64,000 bases of DNA from the NCBI GenBank assembly GCA_012959995.1, contig DUCC01000026.1, positions 62,001-126,000 on the forward strand, written 5' to 3'. The translations under genes were made by a program, and so were the position numbers. The notes beneath the pieces are model-generated. The model was not told the origin of the DNA. It was given only the letters and a program-made list of their open reading frames with translations, and made no database searches. Each line of letters starts with the position of its first letter. Position 1 is the stretch's first letter. Positions 45,572-54,930 of this stretch are shown here, one piece after another. This DNA is from Acidimicrobiia bacterium (GTDB lineage: Bacteria > Actinomycetota > Acidimicrobiia > Acidimicrobiales > MedAcidi-G1).

Positions 45572-47638
45572 ATGCATCCAGAACTCAAAGCAGAACAGGA
45601 GTACGTCGATGCGGCGTATCAACTCCTTGAAGCGGCGCGTCAACGGGCCTTGAAACTTACCGACATGGTTGAGGTAGGCCGAGGCGGCACAAACCAGGCT
45701 CGCTTTGAGCGAGAGTCAATTTGGGAGTCAGTGGCTAACCGACTGAACGAACTTGAGCTGGGCGAAGCGGCGCTAATTTTTGGCCGCATCGACCAAGAAG
45801 ACGAAGCCGAACAGGGCCGTTTTTATATCGGCCGAGTCGGGGTATGGGATGAAAAACAAGATCCGATCGTGGTGGACTGGCGGGCCCCCATTGCTGAGGC
45901 TTTCTATCGAGCGACCGGCCCCACGCCTATGGGTTTGCAGCGCCGTCGGCATTTCATTAGCCGCCGCCGCCAGTTGCTGGGCATAGAGGACGAACTGTTT
46001 GGCGATTTAGAGCGGTTCCGTACCGACGACGGCCAAGGGTTACGGGGTGAAGGTGCGCTTATTGCCGCCTTAGAAACCGAGCGCACGGGCCGTTTGGGCG
46101 ACATCGTAGGCACCATCCAAGCCGAACAAGACGCCATTATTCGCGCCCCTTTGCCAGGAGTGTTGGCCGTTCAAGGGGGCCCAGGTACCGGCAAAACGGT
46201 GGTGGCTCTGCATCGGGCGGCCTATTTGCTTTATACCCACCGGTTTCCTCTGGATGGCCAAGGGGTGCTGGTGGTGGGACCCAATCGGCTATTTTTGGCT
46301 TACATAGAACAAGTTTTGCCCTCCTTGGGGGAGGCCGGTATTGAAATGGCTTCGGTGGCCGACTTGGTGGGCCGCACTTGGGTAGACGACCGCCGAGACC
46401 CTGAAGCGGTGGCCTTACTCAAAGGCGACTTGCGGATGATTCGTTTTATTACTCGAGCGGTACGAACCCGCCAGCGCCCCTTAAGGACAGACCTTCGCTT
46501 GGGTTTTGGACTGCAATGGTTAACGGTTTCTGTTGAGCAGTCGGCGGCCATGGTGGCTGAAGCGCAGCGCCGTTTTCGCACCCATAACGCCGGACGGAAA
46601 TACATAGTGGCCGAACTGTTTGCTGCGTTGGCGGCCAGCAGCAACGAGGACCTCGACCCGGAAGGTTTAGCGGAGCGTTTGGGATCCAACCTGTTGGTAC
46701 GGGAAGCTTTGGAATGGATGTGGCCGGTGCTTACTCCGGCTCAATTATTGAACGATTGTTTCGGCTCCCGGGCTCTGATTCAAGCCGCCGATCGGCAACT
46801 CAATAAAGATCAAGTTGAAGCGCTGTTTTGTCCTCGCCGACCAAATGCAGCAGAGATCCGCTGGTCGGCTTCAGATGCGCCGCTACTTGACGAAGCCCGG
46901 GCTGCCCTTGGGCCTCGTCCGGGCCGTCGCTCTACAGATTCAGTTCGCACTTACGGGCACATTGTGGTCGATGAGGTGCAAGACCTTTCGCCAATGGATC
47001 TACGCATGTTGAAGCGGCGTTCGTTAAATGGGTCAATGACCGTGGTCGGCGACATTGCCCAGGCCACCGGAGCTTGGGCGCAAGATAATTGGGACAATAT
47101 CTTGCAGCATTTGCCCAATAAAGAACCGGTGCGGCGCTATGAACTAACGGTGGGTTATCGCATTCCGGCGCCCCTTATGGAAATGCCCAACCGAGTATTA
47201 GCGGCCGTGGCCCCGAATTTATCCCTGCCTCGGGCGGTACGTAGTGAGGGTGCGCTCCCTCGGGTGATAGCGGCCCGGTTTGATGACCCGACGCAGGGTT
47301 TGGTGGCCACGGTGGCAGAGGAGTCTGCGGCAGCGGGGGCCGGCAACGTTGCGGTAATCGTGGCTGCTTCGCAGGTGGAGGAAGTTGAAGCCTTGCTTGA
47401 AGCGGCGGGGGTTTCGTTTGGCCGCCCGACTCGTCAGGGGCTGGATTCTTCGGTGGCCGTGGTGCCGGTTAATTTGGTAAAAGGCTTGGAAGTTGATGCT
47501 GCAGTAGTGGTGGAACCGGCTCGAATAGTGGCCGAACAAACCCAGGGCCTGCGGTCTCTATTTGTGGCGCTTACTCGAGCGACCCAACGAGTGGCTATTT
47601 TGCATGAAGAGCCGTTACCTGCCCCCCTTGGGAAATAG
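45572..47638 (+). CDS. HelD/HelR-like superfamily 1 helicase (RNA polymerase recycling ATPase)
   Basis: A 688-residue UvrD/Rep-fold protein with an N-terminal helical hairpin and the HelD signature GRFYIGRVGVWDEKQDPIVVDWRAP. Walker A is GGPGTGKTVVALHRAAYLL near residue 215; Walker B is IVVDEVQDLSPMDLRML near 470; the C-terminal motif VNLVKGLEVDAAVVVEP precedes LFVALTRATQRV. HelD-type proteins pull stalled RNA polymerase off DNA and recycle it, and some give rifamycin tolerance in Actinobacteria. ATG 45572 follows GAGAGG. A 15-base hairpin TTCTTC-GAT-GAAGAA (45528-45542) lies just before the ribosome site. Confidence 0.87.
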   Translation: MHPELKAEQEYVDAAYQLLEAARQRALKLTDMVEVGRGGTNQARFERESIWESVANRLNELELGEAALIFGRIDQEDEAEQGRFYIGRVGVWDEKQDPIVVDWRAPIAEAFYRATGPTPMGLQRRRHFISRRRQLLGIEDELFGDLERFRTDDGQGLRGEGALIAALETERTGRLGDIVGTIQAEQDAIIRAPLPGVLAVQGGPGTGKTVVALHRAAYLLYTHRFPLDGQGVLVVGPNRLFLAYIEQVLPSLGEAGIEMASVADLVGRTWVDDRRDPEAVALLKGDLRMIRFITRAVRTRQRPLRTDLRLGFGLQWLTVSVEQSAAMVAEAQRRFRTHNAGRKYIVAELFAALAASSNEDLDPEGLAERLGSNLLVREALEWMWPVLTPAQLLNDCFGSRALIQAADRQLNKDQVEALFCPRRPNAAEIRWSASDAPLLDEARAALGPRPGRRSTDSVRTYGHIVVDEVQDLSPMDLRMLKRRSLNGSMTVVGDIAQATGAWAQDNWDNILQHLPNKEPVRRYELTVGYRIPAPLMEMPNRVLAAVAPNLSLPRAVRSEGALPRVIAARFDDPTQGLVATVAEESAAAGAGNVAVIVAASQVEEVEALLEAAGVSFGRPTRQGLDSSVAVVPVNLVKGLEVDAAVVVEPARIVAEQTQGLRSLFVALTRATQRVAILHEEPLPAPLGK

Positions 47639-47686
47639 TTCTCTGGTGCTTGTCACATGGCCTGTTGCCCGTTAGCGGTGAGATAT

Positions 47687-50389
47687 TTAGTGATGAGAGA
47701 TGGCTTCCAGCACATTGAGACGAGCCGCTCGTCGAGCGGGCAAAATGGCGGCCAACAAGCCGAATACTGCGGCGATGACTAAGTATTGCAGGAGTTTGGC
47801 CATCGGCACCGACACCACGTCAACGAAGGTCTCGGGAATAGCGGCAATAGCGGCTAATCCAAAGAGCACACCCATCGCTACCCCCAGCACACCGCCGAAG
47901 AGAGCAATGATTACGGCTTCCCAGCGCACCATGCGTCGGAGTTGTCGGCGGGTCATGCCGACGGCCCGCAGTAACCCCAGTTCTCGGGTGCGTTCATAAA
48001 CCGAGAGAGCCAAGGTGTTGGTGATGCCCAGCACCGCGATGAGCAACGAGAGACCTAAGAAAACGGTGATGATGGCCAAAAGTTGGTCAAGTTGGGCCTC
48101 CATGGATTGACGCAACTCCAAAGAGTTTTCTACGGTGGCTTGTGGAAACTCGTTGCTGATCGTCTCTACTGCAAAACGCGCCTGCTCAACATTGGCTACC
48201 TCGTTGAAGGCCACCGACATGGAGTTATCAATAGACCGAGGGAGGTATCGATCGAAAGTGCCGTTGTCGACCACCCAGTTGCCCAACATAGAGGAGTCTT
48301 CAAAAATGGCGCCCACCGAAAAAGTGACCGACCGTTCGCCAGGGAACTCTGCCACCACCAGAGAGCCTATTTCTAGGTTGAGGTCGCCCGCCGGGTCAAC
48401 ATGCACCAGCAGACTTTCGGTAGCCCCGTTTACCGGAGGGTTAGCGGAGAGTCCAGAAACAAGCTGTAAATCAAGGTGGTCATCCAAGTAGGCGAGGTCA
48501 GCACTAAAGACGTCTTTGACGCTGTCTTCTATGCTCATGGCCCCTATGCCGCCGCGGTAAACCACCAGCGAGTCAATGAGTTCTGGTTGGTTTTGGGTGA
48601 GGTCTCTAAGACCCAAAGCCAAGTTGTCGGGGAGACCCGACATTGGGTCAAAACTGCCGGTGTAAATAAAGAGGTCCGAGCGAACGCTTTCGTCCATTGC
48701 CCCCACGAAGGTGGCTTTCATGGAATCGCTGACCACGGCGGCCAAAGAAACAAGCGCTAAACCAACGGTGAGCGCTGCGGCGGTGGCGGCGGTGCGCCGT
48801 GGCGAACGGCGAGCGTTTTCTCGGGCTAAACGGCCCGGGATTTTGAAAAGTTTTTCAATAGGCCAACCCAGAAGGTCGGCAATAGGGCGAGCGATAACCG
48901 GGCTAAGCAGGTAAACGCCGAAAAAGATGCCCAATGCGCCGAGCCCCAAAGAAAGAAGCAGCGGACGAGTGGCAAGATCACCAGCCATGCCGAGCGCTAA
49001 AAGGGCCACCCCAGATAAGGCCATGAGTCCACCCACTTGCAGGCGGCGACGTAAACCAGTGGGGGTAAGGCGCACGTCGTCTCGTAGGGCGGCTACCGGC
49101 GAGATGGTGCGTACTTTACGGGAAGGCCCAATGGCGGAGCCTAAGGTAGCCCCGACCCCCACCAGGGTTGCCACCACGATGGTGCGGGGGCGAATCGGAA
49201 GGACCCCGGGGAGGTTGCCAAAATCTAAAGCGACCAAAAGAAACCGCAAGAAGGTAGCTAAGAAGTAACCAACGACCAGCCCGATAACGGTGGCGACAGC
49301 GCCGATAATCACCGCTTCACCACGTACCGACCGGCTGACTTGGCGGCCGGTGGCCCCTAGCGCTCGAAGTAACGCCAACTCCCGCACTCGTTGGCCCAAG
49401 ACGATAGAAAAAGTGTTGTTGATGATGAAGGTTGAAACCACTACGGCGATGATGGCGAAGGCCAACAACACGCTAGAGATGATGGAGACAAACTGATCGA
49501 AGTCTTCTTGGGTTTCGTCAACGATGGTTTCGAAGGTGACTACCTCAAGGGTGGCGCCAAAATAAGGGGCTAAAAGTTCTTGGATTTCCGGTGAGTAGGT
49601 AGGTAGGTCAAGAAGGAATTGCCCCATGGCTTGGTCAAGTCCGGTTTGAATTTCGGCCATTACTTGGTGGGCGTCGGCGCCCTCATCAAGCAGAATGTCT
49701 ACTTGGCTAAGCAAGCCTTCCATGTTGAGGAACTCTTGGGCGGTGCGCAGCTCAAAAGTGGAGATAGAGGCCCCAACAGTTTTGTTTTCGTCAGGGGCAC
49801 CAAAGTTAAACTGCCCCACCAAGGTGAAGTCTCGGTTTCCGGTGGAACTACTTACCGAATAAACCTGCCCCAAAACCATGTTGTTTATGGTCACACTGCG
49901 GTTATCAAGAGCGAACTCTCCGATTAGCGTGGGGTCGTCTTTTAACGAACCCAACCATTGAGGAGCCCGGCCACCGGTGAGGTAGGTCTGCGTAAGTTCT
50001 GGTATTTCACCGTGGTTGCCGCCAAATTGTGGGCCGTTACCAGGAATGGGTGCGGCTACTCCGTCGACACCCACCACGATGGGTGCTACTTGTGGAACAA
50101 GAATTCCCGGGGATACAGCGGCTACTCCGTCTATGTCGGAGGTAACAAACTTCAGTACGCCTTCGGGCACCGGGAGGCGGTTCATGCGGCTGCCTTCACC
50201 GACCGAGGTGCGGATGGTTAGGTCACTTTTTCCACTAATGTCGCTAGCTAATTCGTCAAAGGTGTCGCGAATGTGGTCGGTCAGGAAAAAAGAAGTGGAC
50301 AGAAAAGCCACCCCCAAAACCACGGCCAGCGTGGTGAGGGCGTAACGCAATTTGCGGCGCAAAATATTACGCAGGGTAAGACGAAACAC
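47687..50389 (-). CDS. ABC transporter permease with two FtsX domains (MacB/LolE-like)
   Basis: A 900-residue permease. An N-terminal helix anchors a large extracytoplasmic domain, then three helices of the first FtsX domain (about residues 295-420, with GQRVRELALLRALGATGRQV), a second anchor near 530, another extracytoplasmic domain, and the second FtsX domain (about 770-895, with YERTRELGLLRAVGMTRRQL) ending ILPARRAARLNVLEAI. The duplicated layout is that of mechanotransmission exporters. Cargo is unknown; actinobacterial members are often linked to envelope stress, peptides or lipids. Its ATPase partner is three bases upstream on the same strand. Confidence 0.9.
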   Translation of the reverse strand: MFRLTLRNILRRKLRYALTTLAVVLGVAFLSTSFFLTDHIRDTFDELASDISGKSDLTIRTSVGEGSRMNRLPVPEGVLKFVTSDIDGVAAVSPGILVPQVAPIVVGVDGVAAPIPGNGPQFGGNHGEIPELTQTYLTGGRAPQWLGSLKDDPTLIGEFALDNRSVTINNMVLGQVYSVSSSTGNRDFTLVGQFNFGAPDENKTVGASISTFELRTAQEFLNMEGLLSQVDILLDEGADAHQVMAEIQTGLDQAMGQFLLDLPTYSPEIQELLAPYFGATLEVVTFETIVDETQEDFDQFVSIISSVLLAFAIIAVVVSTFIINNTFSIVLGQRVRELALLRALGATGRQVSRSVRGEAVIIGAVATVIGLVVGYFLATFLRFLLVALDFGNLPGVLPIRPRTIVVATLVGVGATLGSAIGPSRKVRTISPVAALRDDVRLTPTGLRRRLQVGGLMALSGVALLALGMAGDLATRPLLLSLGLGALGIFFGVYLLSPVIARPIADLLGWPIEKLFKIPGRLARENARRSPRRTAATAAALTVGLALVSLAAVVSDSMKATFVGAMDESVRSDLFIYTGSFDPMSGLPDNLALGLRDLTQNQPELIDSLVVYRGGIGAMSIEDSVKDVFSADLAYLDDHLDLQLVSGLSANPPVNGATESLLVHVDPAGDLNLEIGSLVVAEFPGERSVTFSVGAIFEDSSMLGNWVVDNGTFDRYLPRSIDNSMSVAFNEVANVEQARFAVETISNEFPQATVENSLELRQSMEAQLDQLLAIITVFLGLSLLIAVLGITNTLALSVYERTRELGLLRAVGMTRRQLRRMVRWEAVIIALFGGVLGVAMGVLFGLAAIAAIPETFVDVVSVPMAKLLQYLVIAAVFGLLAAILPARRAARLNVLEAISHH

Positions 50390-50392
50390 GGG

Positions 50393-51136
50393 TTAACTCT
50401 CGAGGTCTTTGATCTTGTCAAAAATGGCGTCCGAGGTGGGGTTGGCCATTTCATCAACAATGCACCCATCGGCCAGAAACAGCACGCGGTCGGAGCGGCT
50501 GGCGGCTCCCGCATCGTGGGTCACCATGACCAGTGTTTGGCCCAGATCGTCTACCGCCGAACGCAAAAAGTTCAGCATTTCGGACCCAGTGGTGGAATCT
50601 AAATTGCCGGTCGGTTCGTCAGCAAAAATAATGGAAGGCTGAGAGACCAAAGCCCGAGCTACGGCCACCCGTTGTTGCTGCCCGCCGGAAAGTTGGTCAG
50701 GACGGTGATCTAGGCGGTCGCCGATGCTTACCGCTGAAATAACTTGTTCTAGCCACTCCGGGTCGGGTTTTTCCCCAGCCAGATCTAAAGGCAAAGTCAG
50801 GTTCTCTAGAGCATTAAGGGTGGGTAAAAGATTGAAAGATTGAAAAATGAAGCCCACCTCGTGGCGCCGCAACAAGGTCAACTGGCGTTCCGAAAGCGAC
50901 CCTAAATCGGTGTCGCCTAAAAAGACTTGGCCGCTGGTCAAAGTGTCAAGACCGGCCACACAATGCATAAGGGTGGACTTCCCCGATCCCGACGGGCCCA
51001 TGATGGCCGTGAATTGGCCGGTAGTGAAATCGACGGTCACCTCGTCAAGGGCACGCACCTCGGTGGTCCCATCGCCGTAAATTTTGGTACCGCCAACAAC
51101 CCGAGCGGCTGACCGTTGATGTTCAGTTTCGTTCAT
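50393..51136 (-). CDS. ABC transporter ATP-binding protein (MacB/LolD-like)
   Basis: A 247-residue ATPase: Walker A GPSGSGKST, Q-loop FQSFNLLPTLNALENL, signature LSGGQQQRVAVARAL, Walker B IIFADEPTGNLDS and H-loop VMVTHDA. The SGGQQQR and the RRxxVGFIFQ pattern place it in the group that partners FtsX-type permeases. The ATG at 51136 begins MNETEHQR; a longer in-frame extension to 51205 is not needed and crosses the divergent gene's upstream region. Powers the permease downstream of it. Confidence 0.93.
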   Translation of the reverse strand: MNETEHQRSAARVVGGTKIYGDGTTEVRALDEVTVDFTTGQFTAIMGPSGSGKSTLMHCVAGLDTLTSGQVFLGDTDLGSLSERQLTLLRRHEVGFIFQSFNLLPTLNALENLTLPLDLAGEKPDPEWLEQVISAVSIGDRLDHRPDQLSGGQQQRVAVARALVSQPSIIFADEPTGNLDSTTGSEMLNFLRSAVDDLGQTLVMVTHDAGAASRSDRVLFLADGCIVDEMANPTSDAIFDKIKDLES

Positions 51137-51153
51137 AAGAGGAAGGTTACGAG

Positions 51154-51683
51154 ATGAATAAAATAATAAATGCTGAGGCCGAGATAGTTTTACGCCCCGC
51201 CCCACCCACAGACCTCTTTGACGTGTTAGCTCTTAACAACGAAGCAGTCCCGGCTGTGAACCTTTTAGAAATCGCAGACCTGGAAAGGTTCGCCGAGGTT
51301 GCGCACACTTTTTTAGTAGGAGAAATCGAAAGCCGCATTCAGGGGTTTTAATTGGGTTGGAAGGCGCTGGCTTGGCTTATCCCAGCGCAAACTACCAATG
51401 GTTCAGCAGTCGTTACGACCGTTTCCTTTATGTCGATCGAGTGGTGGTGGCTCCACCAGCATTCGGGCGAGGCATGGGCCAAGCGTTCTATTGGGCATTT
51501 ATTAACCAAGCCGCCGACCACCCGGTGCTTTGTGCGGAGGTAAATACCCGGCCCCGCAACGAACGGTCTCTGGCCTTTCACACCGCCTTCGGGTTTGAAC
51601 CAGTGGGGAGCCAAGACACCGAAGGAGACACCAAAACGGTGCAAATGTTGGCGCGAGATTTAGCAGTGCCTAACAAGGAATAA
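51154..51683 (+). pseudogene. GNAT family N-acetyltransferase gene broken by a one-base frameshift
   Basis: Two frames together make one acetyltransferase of about 176 residues. The first part (51154-51351) has IVLRPAPPTDLFDVLALNNEAVP and stops after IESRIQGF. The second part (from about 51348) continues LIGLEGAGLAYPSANYQWF, with motif A VVVAPPAFGRGMGQAFYWAF and AFHTAFGF. The join is in GGGGTTTTA around 51342-51350: adding one T gives QGFLIGLEGAG and restores the frame. The upstream slippage pairing is poor, so programmed frameshifting is less likely than a real one-base deletion or an assembly error in a homopolymer. Confidence 0.75.
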
Positions 51684-51873
51684 GGCGTGTGCCAGACGGC
51701 CGGTGGCCTTGGATGCCGCACGACCAGCAGGGGTCACCAACATGGCCGCGCCATCTGACCTCGCAGGAACGGCAAGCTAGCCCAACCCAGTCGGCAGTGT
51801 CTTGAAAACCGGTCGGCGGGTTAGCGGCCCATTGGAGAGCCAAAACAGGTTGCGGTGCGGGCCAAGAAGCCAT
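51670..51873 (-). CDS. Small zinc-ribbon-like protein
   Basis: A 67-residue protein with two cysteine pairs, CRSC at about residue 34 and CWSC at about 49, spaced by WRGHVGDP, which suggests one bound zinc. I recall similar short actinobacterial proteins with a CxxCxxxWxG...PCWxCG pattern but cannot name a family. It lies opposite the end of the broken GNAT gene (14-base overlap) and about 120 bases before the cyclophilin gene on the other strand. Function unknown. Confidence 0.5.
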   Translation of the reverse strand: MASWPAPQPVLALQWAANPPTGFQDTADWVGLACRSCEVRWRGHVGDPCWSCGIQGHRPSGTRLIPC

Positions 51874-51996
51874 GATGGCACCCTAATAAAGCATTGAAGC
51901 CCATTGGGTGACCCTGAGGGTTTGGCTTGGCTTTTCGGCCTCTAGCCTCTTGGGTGCGCCGCTAAACGGTGGCGACGAGAATTTCAGGAGAATACT

Positions 51997-52569
51997 GTGA
52001 ACGATCAGACCAGCGACATCCCAGAAGTAGACGGGTCCAGCCCACGACGAACCGACTTTGTCGGCCAGCCGCCCATGATCATTGATCCAGAAAAAACCTA
52101 CACAGCAGAAATGGTGACCAACGCCGGCACCATGACCATTCACCTCAATGCAGCGTTGGCCCCCAAAACAGTAAACAACTTTGTTTACTTGGCTCGCTGG
52201 CATTACTACGACGGCATTATTTTTCACCGGGTAATCAACGGGTTCATGATTCAAGGTGGCGACCCCACTGGTACGGGCCGCGGCGGACCGGGCTACCAGT
52301 TTGCTGACGAACTCCCTGCACCAGGCCGCTACGAGATCGGTTCCCTCGCTATGGCTAACGCCGGGCCCAACACCAACGGCAGTCAATTCTTTATCGTGAC
52401 CGGCGCGAGCGGTTGTGGCCTACCGCCGCAGTACTCCTTGTTTGGGCAAGTCCTCAAAGGGCTCGAAGTTGCCGAAGCCATTCAAAATGTAGCCACCGCT
52501 ACCGGTGACCGCCCGTTGGCTGATGTGGTCATTGAATCCATAACCATCACTGAGTCCGAGGCTTCTTAA
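51997..52569 (+). CDS. Cyclophilin-type peptidyl-prolyl cis-trans isomerase
   Basis: A 190-residue cyclophilin that should speed proline isomerisation in the cytosol; no signal peptide or membrane helix is visible. Active-site features are FHRVINGFMIQGGDPTGTGRGG (catalytic Arg in FHR, then QGGD), MANAGPNTNGSQFFI and LFGQVLKGLEVAEAI. The GTG start is seven bases after AGGAG, and the first 25 residues are a flexible acidic tail. The next gene begins immediately after its stop. Confidence 0.93.
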   Translation: MNDQTSDIPEVDGSSPRRTDFVGQPPMIIDPEKTYTAEMVTNAGTMTIHLNAALAPKTVNNFVYLARWHYYDGIIFHRVINGFMIQGGDPTGTGRGGPGYQFADELPAPGRYEIGSLAMANAGPNTNGSQFFIVTGASGCGLPPQYSLFGQVLKGLEVAEAIQNVATATGDRPLADVVIESITITESEAS

Positions 52570-53439
52570 ATGGCTGCAGCATTTGGCATTGAACGGGTCG
52601 GCGTCGTAGGCGGCGGCCAAATGGGCGGCGGCGTGGCTGAGGTTATGGCCAAAGCCGGGCTCCCTACCGTGGTGCGAGAAATCAGTGCCGAAGCTGCCGA
52701 AAAAAGCCAAGCAGGTATCGAACGTTCTTTAGCAAAAGCTTTAGAACGCGGAAAACTTGACGAAGATGCTCATGGGGCGACCCTGGCCAACTTGTCTTAC
52801 ACCACCGAAATGGCCGACCTCGCTCATTGTGATTTGGTAGTAGAGGCCGTGGTGGAATCTTTCGACCTCAAGGCGAAAATATTTGCTGACCTCGATGCGG
52901 TGCTGGCCTCGTCGGAAGCCATATTGGCTACCAACACTTCGTCAATACCCATTATCGATATTGCCATGAGTACGGCTCGCCCGGAACAAGTTATTGGGAT
53001 GCATTTTTTCAACCCAGCTACCATCATGAAACTGGTAGAGGTTATTCCATCGGTGCGCACCGATGCTTCGGTGACCGAACGCATCACCGGCTTCACCACC
53101 GAGGTCATCAACAAAACGGTAGTGGCCGCCCAAGATCGGGCCGGTTTTGTGGTCAACATGTTGTTGGTCCCTTACCTGTTGGCGGCCATGAAAATGTACG
53201 AAGCGGGATACGCCACCGCCGAAGACATTGATGCCGGCATGAAACTCGGTGCAGCGCACCCGATGGGCCCCCTAGAACTCAGTGACATGATCGGCCTCGA
53301 CACCATGATGCTGGTCGGAGAAACCTTGTTCGAAGAATACGGCGACGCCTCTTACCTTCCGCCACCATTGTTGAAACGCATGGTGGCTGCTGGGCATCTC
53401 GGACGAAAATCTGGCCAAGGGTTTTACGACTACCGCTAA
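52570..53439 (+). CDS. 3-hydroxybutyryl-CoA dehydrogenase (short 3-hydroxyacyl-CoA dehydrogenase)
   Basis: A 289-residue NAD(P)-dependent dehydrogenase for 3-hydroxyacyl-CoA. It has the Rossmann motif VGVVGGGQMGGGVAEV, VVEAVVESFDLKAKIF, TNTSSIPI, the catalytic His in GMHFFNPATIMKLVEVI and the partner Glu region in the C-terminal domain (GLDTMMLVGETLFEEYGD). The C-terminal HCDH domain ends GRKSGQGFYDYR. Length fits monofunctional FadB2/Hbd enzymes. It follows the cyclophilin stop with no gap; an acyl-CoA dehydrogenase lies 6 kb downstream. Confidence 0.93.
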   Translation: MAAAFGIERVGVVGGGQMGGGVAEVMAKAGLPTVVREISAEAAEKSQAGIERSLAKALERGKLDEDAHGATLANLSYTTEMADLAHCDLVVEAVVESFDLKAKIFADLDAVLASSEAILATNTSSIPIIDIAMSTARPEQVIGMHFFNPATIMKLVEVIPSVRTDASVTERITGFTTEVINKTVVAAQDRAGFVVNMLLVPYLLAAMKMYEAGYATAEDIDAGMKLGAAHPMGPLELSDMIGLDTMMLVGETLFEEYGDASYLPPPLLKRMVAAGHLGRKSGQGFYDYR

Positions 53440-54842
53440 ACCGGTGTCGGTTGGTCCACGATACGGGTAGCGAGCAGAGCGGCCACGATGGCCACGGCCG
53501 CAGCACCCAGATGCAAAAATAAGAACCAAGTGCCATCTACGTGATCGCCCATGAGGGCGGTAAGCACGGTGATGCCTAAGGCAGCCCCCACTTGCTGCAC
53601 CATATTGATGGTTCCCCCGGCGATGCCCAAGTCTTGGTCGCCCACTGCGGTGGTCACGGCGTTGGTAACAGCGGCTCGGATGTAACCGCTGCCTGCCCCG
53701 GCCAATGCGGCACCAGAAATAAAGAGAAAAAGCCAATGCTGTTGGGCGCCTATCCCGGCGATCACCATGGCTCCGGCAAAAACCAGCATGCCGGTGACCG
53801 CAACTTTTTTAGCGCCCCGTAGTGGGTCATGATGGCCCCCTAAGCGAGCTGCTAACGCAAAGGTGAGGGGGCGAGGCAGCATAAGTAATCCGATAATGGT
53901 GGGGCGAAACCCCCAAAGGCGCGCCAGTAAAAAAGGCGCCATAACCATGGCCCCCATGTAGCCCGCTTGCATAACTGCTTGAGACAAAATTGGGTAGGTG
54001 AAGTTGGGGCGGCGAAGGAATTCCGGGGGAAGCAACGGAGAAGAGGTGCGACGCTCAATGATGGTAAAAGCGGCGAGCGAAAGTGGAGCCACCACGAGGC
54101 AGGCCAACACGATGGGGTGCCCCCAGCCCCAGGCGATACCGCGGTTGATGCCTAAAAGTAGGCCGCTGACCCCAACGCCCAAAGCAAACGAGCCGGGGAG
54201 ATCAAATCGCACACCGGGTCGCGTGGGGGTTTCTGGGACCACCAGCAGGGCTAAGCAGAGGGCAATCAGCACGGCGCTCCCTTGAACTACGAACAAGGCC
54301 CGCCACCCCAGCCATTCAATAAGTGGCCCGCCGGTGACTACGCCCACTGCGGGGGAAAGTGCCACCACGGCGGCCCATGTACCGAGTGCTTTCGAACGGT
54401 CGCGGCGAGGGAAAATACTGACGATCATGGCCATGGTGGAAGGCCCGGCCGAGGCCATGGCAGCTTGGGCCAGGGTACGTAAAACGATGAGCGAGGTAAT
54501 GTCCCAAGCCAGTGAGGTGGCTAAAGAAAGCACGGCACCCAAGGAGAAGCTTAAAAGAAAAATACGACGGTGTCCGTAAAGGTCGCCAAGTTTGCCGGCG
54601 ATGGGGGTGACGACGGCAAAAGCCAACAGGGGGGCGGCGATCACCCAAATGATGGTGTCATCGGTGGTGCCGATTTGGGTAGCGATACGGGGCAAGGACG
54701 CTGAAAGCACGGTGACCGGGTAGCTACCGGTAGCTGTGCTGAACAAAGCAACGTAAAGCACCCACTGCCGGTAGTTGGGTCGTTGTTTAATGTGGTTGCG
54801 GCGAGCGGTCAGTCCACGGCCGCCATGGTCGCCTTTATTCAT
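53436..54842 (-). CDS. Major facilitator superfamily drug-exporter-like permease (DHA2 type)
   Basis: A 468-residue permease with about 14 hydrophobic helices. The loop 2-3 motif GKLGDLYGHRRIFLLSF is the MFS motif A, and VVALSPAVGVVTGGPLIEWLGWRALF is the exporter motif C, both expected for DHA2-type proton/drug antiporters. Substrate is unknown. It overlaps the convergent dehydrogenase gene by four bases and is divergent from the AcoX-like gene with 88 bases between starts. Confidence 0.9.
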   Translation of the reverse strand: MNKGDHGGRGLTARRNHIKQRPNYRQWVLYVALFSTATGSYPVTVLSASLPRIATQIGTTDDTIIWVIAAPLLAFAVVTPIAGKLGDLYGHRRIFLLSFSLGAVLSLATSLAWDITSLIVLRTLAQAAMASAGPSTMAMIVSIFPRRDRSKALGTWAAVVALSPAVGVVTGGPLIEWLGWRALFVVQGSAVLIALCLALLVVPETPTRPGVRFDLPGSFALGVGVSGLLLGINRGIAWGWGHPIVLACLVVAPLSLAAFTIIERRTSSPLLPPEFLRRPNFTYPILSQAVMQAGYMGAMVMAPFLLARLWGFRPTIIGLLMLPRPLTFALAARLGGHHDPLRGAKKVAVTGMLVFAGAMVIAGIGAQQHWLFLFISGAALAGAGSGYIRAAVTNAVTTAVGDQDLGIAGGTINMVQQVGAALGITVLTALMGDHVDGTWFLFLHLGAAAVAIVAALLATRIVDQPTPV

Positions 54843-54930
54843 GTGGGTTTACCTTAGATCAGCAAAGAATTTACTACAGCATGGGGCGTCCGGTCAGGTG
54901 TCACCGCGGAGAGCCTATTACGGTCAAGCT

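Noticed and set aside
51340-51352. Programmed -1 ribosomal frameshift in the GNAT gene
   Set aside because: The site does not match X XXY YYZ in the zero frame and re-pairing would mismatch. A deletion or assembly error explains it better.
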